Positions 38,255 through 51,000 of a DNA stretch of 64,000 bases are shown here, in pieces. How positions within the stretch are numbered: position 1 is the first letter of the stretch; each line of letters starts with the position of its first letter. This stretch comes from Didymodactylos carnosus (taxonomy: Eukaryota; Rotifera; Eurotatoria; Philodinida; Philodinidae). The position numbers and the translations under genes are program-made. The notes beneath the pieces were generated by a model that made no database searches, was not told the DNA's origin, and saw only the letters and a list, made by a program, of their open reading frames with translations. The stretch covers positions 1 through 64,000 of the forward strand of contig CAJNOQ010000001.1 in NCBI GenBank assembly GCA_905250885.1, read 5' to 3'.

Positions 38255-41200
38255 AGTTTTTTGTATTTGTAAAATCGTCGAAGTTTAACGATGAAAGTTA
38301 TTGTTCATCTACAATTGTCATCATCCGTCGACGAACAACAACAAATCGTCGGCATTTGGGGAGAATAATGCTAATGCAGCAGTCTGTTTACGTAGATTCA
38401 CGTAGAAAAGATGTGTTGTTCAATTTTAATTTGTTCGTTTTTAAGCTCATGTCTTCGTTTCTTCTTCTCCTTCATTCTCACCTTCACTGCATCAATAAAA
38501 AAAAGGCCAACGTCGTGATGATAATTATCATTGTTGCTGATGTTGTTATTATTGTTTTCCATAAAATGTTCAACTTAACAACATCAACCGTTGTTAGATA
38601 TAAATGAATGAGATTGAGTTTACTTGAGAAATTTCCATATTTATATAGATTTTGTTATTTTTCTAGTTGTTGTTCAGCGACTAATATGATAGCAACAATC
38701 GATTTCGTAAGTCTCACACTTTGTGCCATTTTTATTTTATTTTTCTACCATTATCTTCTGTTTGCCAAAAATTTTAATGCATGGGGAGAAAAAAGTATGG
38801 CAAAATGAATTGAATCAGAATGACCAAAAAGAAATTTACCGTGAAGAAAGATATTATCAATTATCAATCAAAGGTAATATCAAAGAAAAGATATTATCAA
38901 TAATCAGTTTAACTTCAAACTTTCTTCTCATATACAATATTAACTATAATAATAGAGTAACTATGATTAGTAATCATTTCACATTAAAGATATGTTTTTA
39001 AACGTAATATCTTGTTCGAGTTCAGCATACAGATAACCCACTCTTAGTTATGTAGAAATAGGTTATCCTTCGGTATTCAAGCTTTATGAAATTAAAATTC
39101 AATCATAGAGATTGAATACCAAAGAGGTAACCTAAACTAATATATGTAATTACATTTCATATTTCTATATCCATTATCAATTTCATTTTCCTTTAAGTCC
39201 ACGAATCTTAATTGATAATGATGATGACTTGAATAATAACAAAACATGTGCCTCTAATTCTTGTAGAAAAATATATCATAACAAACGATAGCCTTCATTT
39301 CAATCCAGCAAAATGCATTGCATTTTATTAATAAGTCAGTATCACATTCCTTTATATTGATTTTCATCGTTGATCAATTTTAAAAATTAAATTTCACCGT
39401 TTTAGTAAACATCAATTATTGTTAGTATCTTCAAAAATTTTGAAAAAAAAATGAAGAAAGATGGTATTCTTTGAAAGTTATTTCGATTTTTTATTGTTTT
39501 TAAGTTACAACAGTGGAAGTCAACTCATCTGAATCTAAAACTTACATTTATTGTTTCAACAACAGAGAAAGATTACAACATAAAAATTTTTACTCTAAAA
39601 CTTTTGATAAATAAAACGAAAATCATGCAAAACTATCACTGGTAACATCGAATCGAGTACACAACTTTAATTATTGTACAGTATATAGATCACAAACATT
39701 GAATTTAGTTTTGTAGCCTATTGCAAAATTAAGTTCACATGTTCGAGTTCGTATTTATATAAAAACTGTTTTTGTGTTCTTCGATTGTGTTAGTTTTCAA
39801 ATTTTGTTCTATTAGTATTCTGAATAAATCATACTTTATATAAAATCGCCTAAGAACACGAAAATTTCAATTCATTTCTCAATGAACATTAACTTGTTTT
39901 GAATATACGAGTTAGAGTGTTGTGAAAGCAAGAGTATACTTTTGTGAAATTAGATTACTCATATTTACAACTCTCTAACTATGTATATTTTCCTTCTCAA
40001 TGATTATTGTTTTCTCTCTCTCTCTAACAGGAGTCATTGATTTCATAAGAACAATATACAACATACTTCTGGTTAAAACATCTAAGGTCACCCTTTCAAT
40101 TAACACACTTCTACATTCTCTCTCTTGAATCAAAGTTTTATTTCCCTCATTTTGGACAGTTTAGTAACATTGTATCTATCACGTATAGTTCTTCAGTTAA
40201 ATATGGACTAAACTGGTCCTCAGCGATCTTTCTTCAAAAAGATATGAGGTTTTTAACATGTTTCAACCGTCTAATTTTCTCTTTTCTTTTCAATATTTAA
40301 AAAAATATTTTGAAATAAACTAGTACAGCAAAGTGTTCTCTTCAAAATAAAGTGTCTGCGAAAATTTTCAAATGTTTATTCGAAGAAATAAGAAATTTTT
40401 TGCAAAAATTCGAAAAAAATATTTTTCCCAATGATACACCGTAATTTAATTAAAAAGCGCTGGTGATCTACACTCGATATTGGAATGTATTTTTTGTTTA
40501 TTCCTTTTCCGTTTTTAGTTGTAAGATTTTTATAATTGAAAAATTCGATTTTTAAGAGGATTTTCAGTATTTTCGCTATAACGCAAGAAAAAAAGTCATA
40601 TGCCTCGAAAATATTTTTAAATATCTCAGATAAAAGTTTCAGATCAAATAGATAACGTTATCTAAAAAGATCGTAATAGTATCGTATGGAAAAACTGACT
40701 CGTGAGTTTTCTCGACTCTGTCAATGGTGATAGACACAGACATAGAACAAAAATGAAAATATGTTCAGTTATTCCTGAAATTATGAAATTTTATTCATTT
40801 TTAGGATTTCGTTTAACAGTAGTTCTACAAAGAGCTCAAAATGAGAAAGCATATCAAACAAATTATATGCGAATTATTTCAAAGAAAATGCTTAATTCAG
40901 AAGAGTGAGATTTTGTTTTATTTAAGGTATAGTTATTTGATGAAAATTTAATTGTTTACCTTAAATTATTGATTCATATACATTATTGTGTTGTTTACTT
41001 TAATCCTGTTCCATAGTAGCTTTAGTCGAACTATACATTATTGATTTGCTACTCTCCGGCTAAATATAACACTTACGTTAGTTTACAAGATGATTATGTT
41101 TATATAGAAATAGAAACATCGTTGTCGTCAAAAAAGAAAAAATGAGAGAATTAGGGTGCGCATATGTTTAATATGCACATCAATATTAAAAATAAAATGC

Positions 41201-44200
41201 AACAAACAAAAATTGAGAACTACTACCACCATCATCGAAAAAGGTGGATTGATGAAAATAATAATCGTAAGGTGGTTCCTTTTTTTCTAAATGTACACGC
41301 ATTTCTCTTCCTACTACCACATTACCTATTGCATTATAATACAATCTGAAATCAAAGCGTCATTCTTCTCTTCTCTTTTCTATTTTTCATATTTTTGAGA
41401 ACAAAAATTAAATCAGTATAAAAATGTGAAAATATCCGATTCTTTCTTACTCATATCATACCTTCTCTCTCTCTCTCTCTTTCAATATTTAAATATCTGA
41501 ATTTATTTTATTTATAAAAATGTCCCTTGTTCCAACTTCTCTCTAATGTTTTTGTCCATTTATATATGTTGATAGACGTATGCACTGTTATTTGAAGGAG
41601 TAGGGAATGAGAAGATTACATTCTTTCGCTCTCTCCCTTTCTCTCGTGGTGTAATAGGTTCACACGGATTTCTTGCTAGGTAAGTATTATTCAAAATATC
41701 AGCCGTTTTTCTCTCATAAAATTGTTATATTTTTCGGACATTTGACAACAGTAATAGAGTTGTGTTCGAATATTTAAATATCATATATTCCTAAATGTCT
41801 ATTTAATCGTTTTGTAAAACGAACAAAAAATAAAATGAAAGAAAGAAAAATAATAATAGCCTCATATATGTACATGTATGTGTGTGTGTGTGTCTTGCTG
41901 TCCTGTATATTTATAAAAGAATACTCATTATCGTAATTGTTTTTATGTTCGTCAGAAAGGTGAATTTCATTTTATTATAGACATGTATGTGAGTTTGTCA
42001 TCAGTACTTTTTCAAAATAATTTTGCTACTTTATAACCTAAATCGAATAATATAAAACATATCAGAGTTAAGAGTGTATGTATATTAAGAAAGTATTCAT
42101 AGCATGTAATCTTAGACGATTTGTCTAATACTTTATAATAACTGGACAAAAAAAATGTTACTATTTCTATTCATCATGAAAAGTTTTTCTGACTTCAATG
42201 ATAATTGCTACAGAATCTGCTCACATATTGGGACGGTATATAAATCATTGTCGAAACGTTTACTGAATAGTATAGAACAGTGGGAAATGAATTAAACGAG
42301 CAACAGACATAAGTAACAGAGATTAGTATTTGAACTCAATTATTAATATTAATCGTTCATTCTAATATTTTGAATAATGTTGGTAACTGGATTTTATAGG
42401 GACCGCTCTATACTTCAATGAGTATAATAGTAATATTGATGCTGATAGTAAATTAAAGTGAGTGAGCCCAGAATGAATGATATACTTTTGCTCTGGCATA
42501 GATCTTGTCTACAAATTCTGTTTTAGTACATAGATCTGTTCTCAAAAACTTAATAACTTTGATATTTACATAGTGTTTCATTATTTAAATAAGTGGCAAA
42601 GAATGACGGCAGAATAAAAAGTAAAACTGCAATCAAGATACAAATAAATATTGATACTGTTCATATTCGACTATTTTACAAAAACAAAAGTACAAGCTAA
42701 CTGAATAGGATGTAGGGGCTATCATTTTAAATAATAAGTTATTCGCTAAAACGTACTATATCAGCTCGTAATTTTGTCAGAATAGTCAATTAGTAATTTT
42801 AATTTTGATGTTCAGCGCAAAAACTACGAAGTAAAGTAATCGAACAATAATGTGTACAGTACAATTTTATAGAACAAAAGATTTATTTATCGTTTGCATT
42901 CAGAACAAAGCTTTAGGACATTAACGTAAATAGAGTATTCTGAAGTAAAAAGAGAGAAACTTTTTTGAATTTTTAAGGACCCGTTTTTGATTGAAAAAAT
43001 CTGCTATTAAACATACTGATAGATCGAACATTTATGCACGCTGATGAAAACATGTTTGAAATTATGCAGTAGTTTTTCCAGCTAGATTCAAACGGAAAGA
43101 GCTTCGTTCATGTATCTTGTCTCTTTTCATTTTAAGAGTACTCTAATACAAAATAAGAATGAATTATCGTTTTAAAACAATGATCATGGAAACATTTTAC
43201 CGTTCAATGAAAATTAATTGATTTAAGATTACCACGCTTTAAGACTATTACGCTATGTAGCTCTCTCTAATTGAGAACAAACTGAAACATCCGTGAATAA
43301 TGAGAACAATCAAGCAAAATAAAATACAGTCGGTTCTCTGCGGCACAGTTTCACTTTTTATCTGCCCTAATTCTTTGTTACTTATTTAAATAATGAAACA
43401 TCAAGTAAATATCAGAGTTATTACGTTCCATAGAACATAAAAGTCTCCATCTTTTGATGCTAAAACAGAATATCTACTGATACAGTCATAGCTGAAATTA
43501 TTTTGAATTGAATCTGGTGAAAATATTTCTCATTACTATCGTCCAAAATTTTAATAACATGAAAAAATTAATAGATTTTTGAGCTATATAGGTGATATGA
43601 ATAGATTCAAAAGGTAGGGAATATCACCAGATTATCAAACCCCTATGTAAGTATTTCAGTGGATTAAAACTCATTTTATTGAAAGAAAACTGCCAACTGT
43701 GATGATCGCCTCTTCAGAAAACCATTTTTAACTACTAATGATATTGTCGTCTTGACATTTGAATCAATAAAAAAGCGAATTTTTGCTATACCATCAAAAC
43801 ATTTTCGAGAGAAAGTGAAAATTTTACATTTTAATTATATGTTAAAAACGATTAACACTACAGTCAAAATCTTTCACATTGATTAATATTTAACAAAACA
43901 TTTCTACAACCATAAAAATGAATAATAACAAAGGTTCTGTTGTTCTTTGTTCGATGGATCCATGAATATCAATTCAGTCGTCTATACAATGAATAAGAGT
44001 ACAAAAATAACATAAAATGTAAAAAAATAATTGTATATTTCAATACTCTTTTCTGTCTTATTTGACAAAATGTTAAAATAGTTTCATATCCATTGATCGA
44101 TTATAAATAAAATAGAAGAATTAATCAAGAGAAATAAGTTGAAAAAGCGGTTGCTTCCCATTTTGAAAGTAAATTGCTGTTTTCATACATCCTACATTTT

Positions 44201-44328
44201 ACATTTTGCAAACAATTTTTTATTTCCGTAGTTTCTGCATGTCCCGTTTTACAAGCAAAGTAATTAACCGAAAAATGTATTTATTAATTATATATATATA
44301 TAATTAATAATATATAATGTTATGTATA
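38255..44328. other. Gene-poor stretch
   Basis: AT-rich with no firmly supported gene. Possible isolated exons (about 40,806-40,906 and 41,576-41,679) are discussed as a finding, and a hairpin candidate is at 39,059-39,134. Short CT and GT microsatellites occur near 41,466-41,480 and 41,880-41,892. The frame at 38,200-38,607 overlaps the last exon of the secreted gene and is not supported. Confidence 0.4.
39059..39134 (+). ncRNA. Candidate hairpin RNA (pre-miRNA-like)
   Basis: A 76-nt inverted repeat: the 5' arm starts TAGGTTATCCTTCGGTATTC and the 3' arm ends GAATACCAAAGAGGTAACCTA-like complement, with about 28 paired positions, small bulges and a loop of about 12 nt (AATTAAAATTCA). The size and imperfect pairing fit an animal microRNA precursor. 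It could equally be a tiny palindromic repeat, and strand is undetermined because the arms are symmetric. Confidence 0.3.
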
Positions 44329-45262
44329 AAGGGTGTCGCACATAATAACTGAGGATAAATTGTCAATGACATTTCACATACTTTTTCTTGATGAAAAATT
44401 CAGCTGTTTTTTGCAAAATATTCACCATTTAATTCTCTACAAAATGGTATATAGAAGATGATCCTGAGACTCGAGATGCCATCTTAATTGAACAGAAATC
44501 GAAATGCCTCAAACTTTCAAAAATAATATGCTTTCCGATGACGATTTGTAATTTTGAAACCCATGTCCAAAGTAACAGAGAAAAGATCTCAGGTCGTTCC
44601 TGACACCTTTAGATGCCCCTATCAGTTAGGGCAAGATTCATTCCTCCCCCCCCCCATCCGTTCGATGTGGTAAAAATGTTTAGTTAATAATTGGCAGCCA
44701 AAAATGAACAAAATGGTGGTTTCAGCGTTTCGATTATTTTCAAGGACGTGACATTAGACATTTCGCACTCAGATCGAATAGATAAAAGGTTTCTCTTCAA
44801 AATGACACAAGAATAAGCTTGACTGGTTCATTTTTGAGTGAGCACTGTTCATTTTACAAACAGCTTCAAAATGCACGTTGAACAAGCTGAAAAAATAGTC
44901 ACAGGGCTTTTGCAAAAAGCATTACTGAAAACCACGGAAATAACGACAGAAAATTCGCATTACAGCCATTCGATAGAGAATTCAAAGGGTTACATTTAGG
45001 CCTATTCGGTGTATGCACAACACATATATTCAAGCTTATACTAACGAGATACATATTTTCGAGTTAAATTTTTGAAGTTGTTGGGGTATGTCAATTGTTG
45101 TTCAATTAAGACGGCATCTGTGGTCTCAGGATCATCTTCTATATACCATTTTGTAGCGAATTAAATAGTGAATAGTTTGTGAGAAACAGCTGAATTTTTC
45201 ATCAAGAAAAAGTATGTGAAATGTTATTAACAATTTATCCGCAGTTATTATGGGATACCCTT
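44329..45262. mobile_element. Mariner-like foldback element (934 bp, non-autonomous)
   Basis: The inverted ends read AAGGGTRTCSCAYAATAACTG and are flanked by TA on both sides (44327-44328, 45263-45264), as for Tc1/mariner elements. Arms extend about 170 bp and include GAAAAATTCAGCTGTTT, TTAATTCTCTACAAAATGG-type and GATGATCCTGAGAC blocks. A C run occurs near 44,645. The interior has no convincing transposase. It shares an internal arm motif with the element at 49,194-49,993. Confidence 0.8.
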
Positions 45263-45351
45263 TATATATATAATTGTTCTTCACATATTTGTGTTATAGG
45301 AATGGATTATGTGATACATCTTTTTATCATTAACTATGAATAGTAAAAAAA

Positions 45352-45642
45352 CCTGAAGTATATGGTGAAATTAGACATTGTATACATAGATGTGCGGATA
45401 GATCTACTGAACTTCAATTTGCTCGTTTAAGAATTGGATTCTCTCAATTGAATGCTGACCTATTCAGGTACACCCTTATTCCTGATCCATTATGCACATG
45501 TGGAGAAGATGAATCACAAAATCATTTTTTTCTGATCTGTAGGAAATACCATAAAGCTCGAAAAAAACTGATGAGTACTATTAATTCCATTTTGGGCACA
45601 CAAATTATTCTCTCTCTTCACTTTCATGGTTCATTAGAATGA
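45352..45642 (+). mobile_element. LINE fragment: C-terminal part of a non-LTR retrotransposon ORF2
   Basis: The translation contains ELQFARLRIGFSQLNADLFR then LIPDPLCTCGEDESQNHFFL and ICRKYHKAR. This is the post-RT C-terminal region of many non-LTR retrotransposons, with the conserved RLR.G...LN, C.CG..E and HFL..C.....R pattern. Only about 95 codons remain, ending at TGA, and the RT and endonuclease parts are absent. It is a 5'-truncated dead copy. Clade not assignable (I/Jockey/R1-like at most). Confidence 0.7.
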
Positions 45643-46009
45643 ACTTTTGATCATAGAAATAGAGATTCAAAATTATTACCGAAAATGACTTCAGCCGATA
45701 GTTCAAACTAGATAGGTCACTTGATATTCTGCTTAAATCTCAATCAATCTCATCGGTTCAAGTAGAGTTTAAACAGATCAACTATAATGATGGTTTTGAA
45801 ACAAACAATGTGAATACAAGAACATTATGATTAAAAGTAAAAGTAGAAATATAAAAAGCAATGAACTGAACCTGTCGACAAACGTTTTCTTAATCAACTA
45901 TGATGTGTCAAAAATGGCGATTTTGAATTAAGATTTAGATCTAATATAGCATTCGTTCCCGACTTGAGCATTCCTGTTACATCGTGTAAAATTTATTTAC
46001 TTTATGTCT

Positions 46010-46192
46010 TTAAAAATGGCACTGTGCAGAGATTGCAATATTATTGTCCAGGAGGTTTTGTTGCTGAGTATTGAATTTGAAGCGTTCTGGGCGTGACTGA
46101 ATATAGTTATGTATAGCATCTTTCATGTTCACCCAATAATATTTATTTTTAATGCTATGCCAAGTTCTATCGGTAGCAAAATGGTCGACCAT
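46010..46192 (-). mobile_element. Ty3/gypsy-type LTR retrotransposon fossil fragment (integrase zinc-binding region)
   Basis: A short stretch resembles the H2C2-type zinc-binding segment that precedes gypsy-family integrase cores. It is a broken, isolated fragment with no LTRs recognised and no neighbouring pol domains found; flanking sequence to about 46,600 may be part of the same decayed element. It is clearly a fossil. Age cannot be estimated without its LTRs. Confidence 0.5.
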
Positions 46193-46614
46193 GGGATGAT
46201 GAGTGAAAAGTACATCTCTAACTCAGGGGCGTGAGATTTGAGAGAGTCGTAGTTTAGTCTTCCCACGTGGTAATAATTTAAATAAGATGCCGTGTTTCAC
46301 GCTAAACGAATGTTGTTATAAGCTTTATTTAGTATTCAACGAATGTTGAATCATGATTAAGAATCTAACCAGTAAAGCCGTTTAGCGCTACCTTTTCTTT
46401 TATTTATTGTCATAGGCATACAGCTACAAAGAGCATAATTGAGATTCATCCGAATACAAATCACTTTTTCTGATGTAGTCTATCGAGAGTTTGTCGAAAC
46501 ATCACTGCTGCGGGATGATTCGATAGTAACGACTGACGAACAATCCCGACAGCATGCTCGGTAAGTTCCAAGGTCTTACCGTATCGCTTGAGGCCTTCGA
46601 ATATTCTTCCCATG

Positions 46615-46832
46615 ATTTATCTTATTATGATCAAATATACCAATTAAATCAACTTCGTACACAGTATACTACTTCACCAACAAACATAAGCGAATATAAA
46701 AATGTTAATATCAATTTTTATCCACCAACTTATCATAAAAGTTCAACATCAACAACTCATTCTACTTTTAATAAACAATATCCACATTCTCGTTCGCCTA
46801 GTCCAATACGAAAAACGCCGACACGAAGTTAT
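46615..46832 (+). repeat. Inverted copy of part of RASGEF1-like coding exon (218 bp)
   Basis: These 218 bp equal the reverse complement of 50,936-51,153, inside the first coding exon of the RASGEF1-like gene, with a single difference (G at 46,817), which is synonymous for Thr in the source frame. The homology begins and ends abruptly inside the exon, without intron or exon borders, poly(A) or target duplication, so this is a DNA-level duplication and not a retrocopy. The open frame around it (46,554-46,913) is a chimera of copied and flanking sequence and is probably not a gene. Confidence 0.93.
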
Positions 46833-48034
46833 CAACTAGATCAAGATGTACTCTATTTTATCTGCTCTAAACTACAATTCAAATCTTATTGTACGTTTTC
46901 ACTAGGGTTTTGAAACTTTACTAGGGTCTTGAAAAAAAGGAGTCCTAAGGCTTCAAGAAAAACACCCATAGCTCCTGAATCATGGATTTTCGAGATGTTA
47001 CTTGGATCTGGTTTTGTACAGGACACCTTGGACTATCCATATATGAAAAAAAACTGATAGATTTCTGTATAAAACTTCGGAGCTATAAGCTGATTTTCCA
47101 GAGTTCCTCTGAAAAACGAGTCCAATTTTACTCGTTCCCGGAACTTCGACAATAAAATGTATACAATTCGACTTAGAAGAATGAAGATTAAATATTTAAT
47201 AGCATAAACGAGAAGTGTAGACGAACACGACATTCCCACTGTGGAATAAGATAGAATTCTAACCATATACTATTTGAGATGTCTTAATTATTGTAGAATT
47301 ATTATTATTGTTTACACACGTTACATTATTATATAACATATATGAATTTAAGTATATGGACAAAATTACAAAAAAAAAGAACAGAAAACATTAAAATCTA
47401 TCACTTTGTTTTCATTCACTTTTATCTAAATAATACTAGCAAGAAAAAATTTCACAAACAGAAAAAAAACATATAATCCTGATAGAGATCGAACAAGTCG
47501 GACTAATGAAAGACAAAAAAATTTCACACAGATACAAATTCAGCAGTCACAAAATATTTTATTAAATGTTTTTCATGTACGAAATATTTTATCTTTCTAC
47601 TTCGTTTCAAAATACAAGTATCGATAGATAAAAAAAAATAACAGTGGAGTGATGTAAATGCAACGAGCAAAAACACACACATCACAAAATTATAAAAGAA
47701 ATAAAATGGAATGATTTTTTTTTTCTTTTTTGTTATTTATCCAGTTATTAAAAAGCAACAAATTTAACGGGTGTTAGATAAAAACTAGAAAATTTCGTTT
47801 CAAACTGAGTAAAAGAAAACACACATTTATCAGTATGAAACAAGATATCAAAAACCAAACGAGTGTGGTTGGTTATTCTTGTTAAAAAAAAGATTACTTT
47901 TACACCATTAAAAGACAAAAAAAACAAAAAAAAAATTATATGAGCAAGTGACAACAAACGATAGTTTGTTTTGTCATTTGTTCTTGACTATCATATTGCA
48001 TAGAAAATCAAAAAAAACAACAAAAAATGTTAAA
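46833..48034. other. Intergenic, downstream of RASGEF1-like gene
   Basis: 46,900-47,150 contains unassigned repeat-like sequence (recurrent GGGTTTTGAAAC, TCCTAAGGCTTC and CTCTGAAAAACGAG-type words). 47,280-48,034 is AT-rich and would include the 3' UTR of the minus-strand RASGEF1-like gene. No gene is supported. Confidence 0.4.
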
Positions 48035-51000
48035 TTATTGCATATTCACAGATGTTTTTAACGTTCGAAGTTTATCGCGATCATTCGGTGTTTCAGCTTG
48101 TTCACATTCAAATGATGCTAACATAAGTGAATCTTCATTAAATATTGGACTAGTTATAATATAATTGATGATAACTTCATTTCGTTTGAAAGAACAACGA
48201 CTTGTCTTACAATGTACAAACTCTTCCGATATAAATTTAGCCATCATGTAATATTTTTTCAAATTAATACCTCCAGCACTTGTATAATCCTTACTATGGG
48301 TTTTAATGAAATAAACATCTTGTAATAAAATACTTGTAAACGGGATAACAATCTGTTTTAATAGAGAAAGAAAGAGAGAGTAGAAGAATTCTAAGAAGAT
48401 TTTTATGTTAAACTAGACAAAAACTTTCAACTTACTTTATCAACACTCCAGTTACTTTTATCCGCTTCTTTAACAGCTGTTTTCAGTATGAGACGATATG
48501 ATGAAAAGTTCTTTGAAACATCCGTGTAATGTTCAAGTTGTTTAAATTTTTCTTGTTGTACTTTTTCCCACTAAAAAACAATAACAAAAAGATAGAAAAA
48601 ATTTAATTTTAGATGAATACGTATGTTAATAAAAATTTAATTTATACCGTTCGTTTTAAACGTCTTACTGGTTGCATATTTAAACCTCCAAGTATACCAA
48701 TCATTGAATTGAAATTATGTAATCGAAAACATTCATAAGCAGCATCAATAAAATAATTAATAACTCTAATTCGTGATCGTTTTCTTAAATGTTTAACAAC
48801 TTCTGTTGTGACAAAAAAAGTTAAACGATTAAACCATTGAATATAAGCTTCAAGACAAAATGTATGTTTTTTATCGTGTACAAGCATATTGATATTTGTA
48901 TTATTCATTGATGATAAATGTTTTTTTGGATGTACTTTTGCTTCTTCATTCGCCATTTTCATTATAAAATAGAGTAAAAGTTCTTCGGCACCAATTGGTT
49001 TCAGCCTGTCCTTACAAAATTAAAAAATGAACAAAAAATAAAAAGAAAACATTGTATATTTCTGATTAATTTGTTTAACAATAAATATAGGGACTTACCA
49101 ATTCAATATGTGTTAGTTGTTGAGCAAATAATAATGGTGTTTGACATTCATTCATAATATCAGTCTAAAAATATTTTATTTTATAACTACGTAGGGTTAT
49201 CTAAAAATAGTGGCAGAGATACTTGATTTCCGTATAAAAAACTTGAGAAAACTTCAATCTGTTTTCAAAAGATACGCAATTTAATTCTCTACAAAACTGA
49301 TGTTGACTATATTTTACAGTAATGAAAAATTCTAAATTCTAGAGGTCAAACACTTCGATGGAATCAAGTTCAACCACTTTCCACTGAATTTTGAAATTGT
49401 TCGTATGTGAAATCCCCACAAATATCGGGCTCATAAAATACGACTCACCAGTAGATAGTTCTTAAAAATATCTACTGATTGTATATACTTAGATATTTTC
49501 ATTGCTACTTTCTACACGTTGAATGACATTTTTTCTAAAAGTCATATTTCGAAAAATAGCGCGATTTTCCCCTTCCAACTGCTGTCTTCAGAAAAAAACA
49601 TTATGAAAAAGCCATTTATAGTTTAGAAAAGATCATTAATATAATGTTTTATACTAAAACGATTTACCTTTCTTGTTACCACAAAAACGGTAAAGATATT
49701 ATATATCTTTGAAAGAGCTGTTGATGTACTCTCGAAAAATGAATATCTGATCTTCTCAGTACTTGTCTTTGGTAATACAGAAAACAATTCGGGAAATCAT
49801 TCTGAGAATCAATGGAAAGTAGTTGAGCTTGATTCCATCGAAATGTTTGACCTCTAGAATTTCATTACTGCAAAATATAGTCAGCATCAATTTTGTAGAG
49901 AATTAAATTGCGCATCTTTTGAAAACAGATTGAAATTTTCTCAAGCTTTCTATACGGAAATAAAGTACCTCAGCTACAATTTTTGGATAATCTTAAGTTG
50001 AAATGAAAAACATACCAATAGAGCATTTTCATTCAAATTATTTGCCGCTTTATGATCCAATTGACGAATATAATTTTTATATTGAGCAAGAGCTTCTAAC
50101 TAAAACAAAAACACAAAAATGAGTACAAGAAATATATATATTTTCATAAAAATATTAAAAACATCATTTTTACTTTTGAGCAAAGTTTTTTATAGATATA
50201 ATTTGTATCCGACTGTAAACTATTTTCATAGTCATTTATTTTTCGTAATAAATCTTCTAATTGTGTTTTCATTTCAGTACTTCGATAATCATAGGGAAAT
50301 GTTCGTGTCCATTGTGAAAGTATAAATAAAAAATTACGTAATATTCGTACACGTTGATCCTATAATAAAAAAATATTAATATTAAAAATAAATAAATAAA
50401 TACTTTTTACTCTTTTCTCCTACATGTGTTACATTTGTTATTGAATCAATTGTTGCAACAGCTAGATGATTAAGTAATACACTAGGACGAATATGAATTC
50501 TTGAACACATAAACATGGAATAAATGAATGATGTCTACAAGTGATAAATGGATTTAGAAAAACTAAAAATACAATATAAAATTAAATTAAAAATACTTCT
50601 GGAATATAATTATCTGTTGGTATAAGTTTTTGAATAAGATCATTCATTGTATAATGTAAATTATCATTAAAAATATTTTCAGTTTTTGTTTCGTCTGTAG
50701 ATCGAATAGAATCGCCTGGAAATGTTGTTGTAAATACGGTAGGAGAAGGTATTGGAGATGTAAATGATACTGGAGATAAATTATCACCTTGAGATGAAAT
50801 TGGTGTCTAATAAACAACAAGAAAAAAAGAAAGAAATTATTAATATATAACATGGATGAACGAAAAACTAATGTATTTTATCTGTGAATGATTTGAACTT
50901 ACTTCTGATGGCATTAACATTGTATCAGATGGTGTATAACTTCGTGTCGGTGTTTTTCGTATTGGACTAGGCGAACGAGAATGTGGATATTGTTTATTAA

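Noticed and set aside
46554-46913. Independent 119-aa gene
   Set aside because: Its recognisable part is the inverted copy of RASGEF1 exon sequence; the ends come from unrelated flanking DNA.
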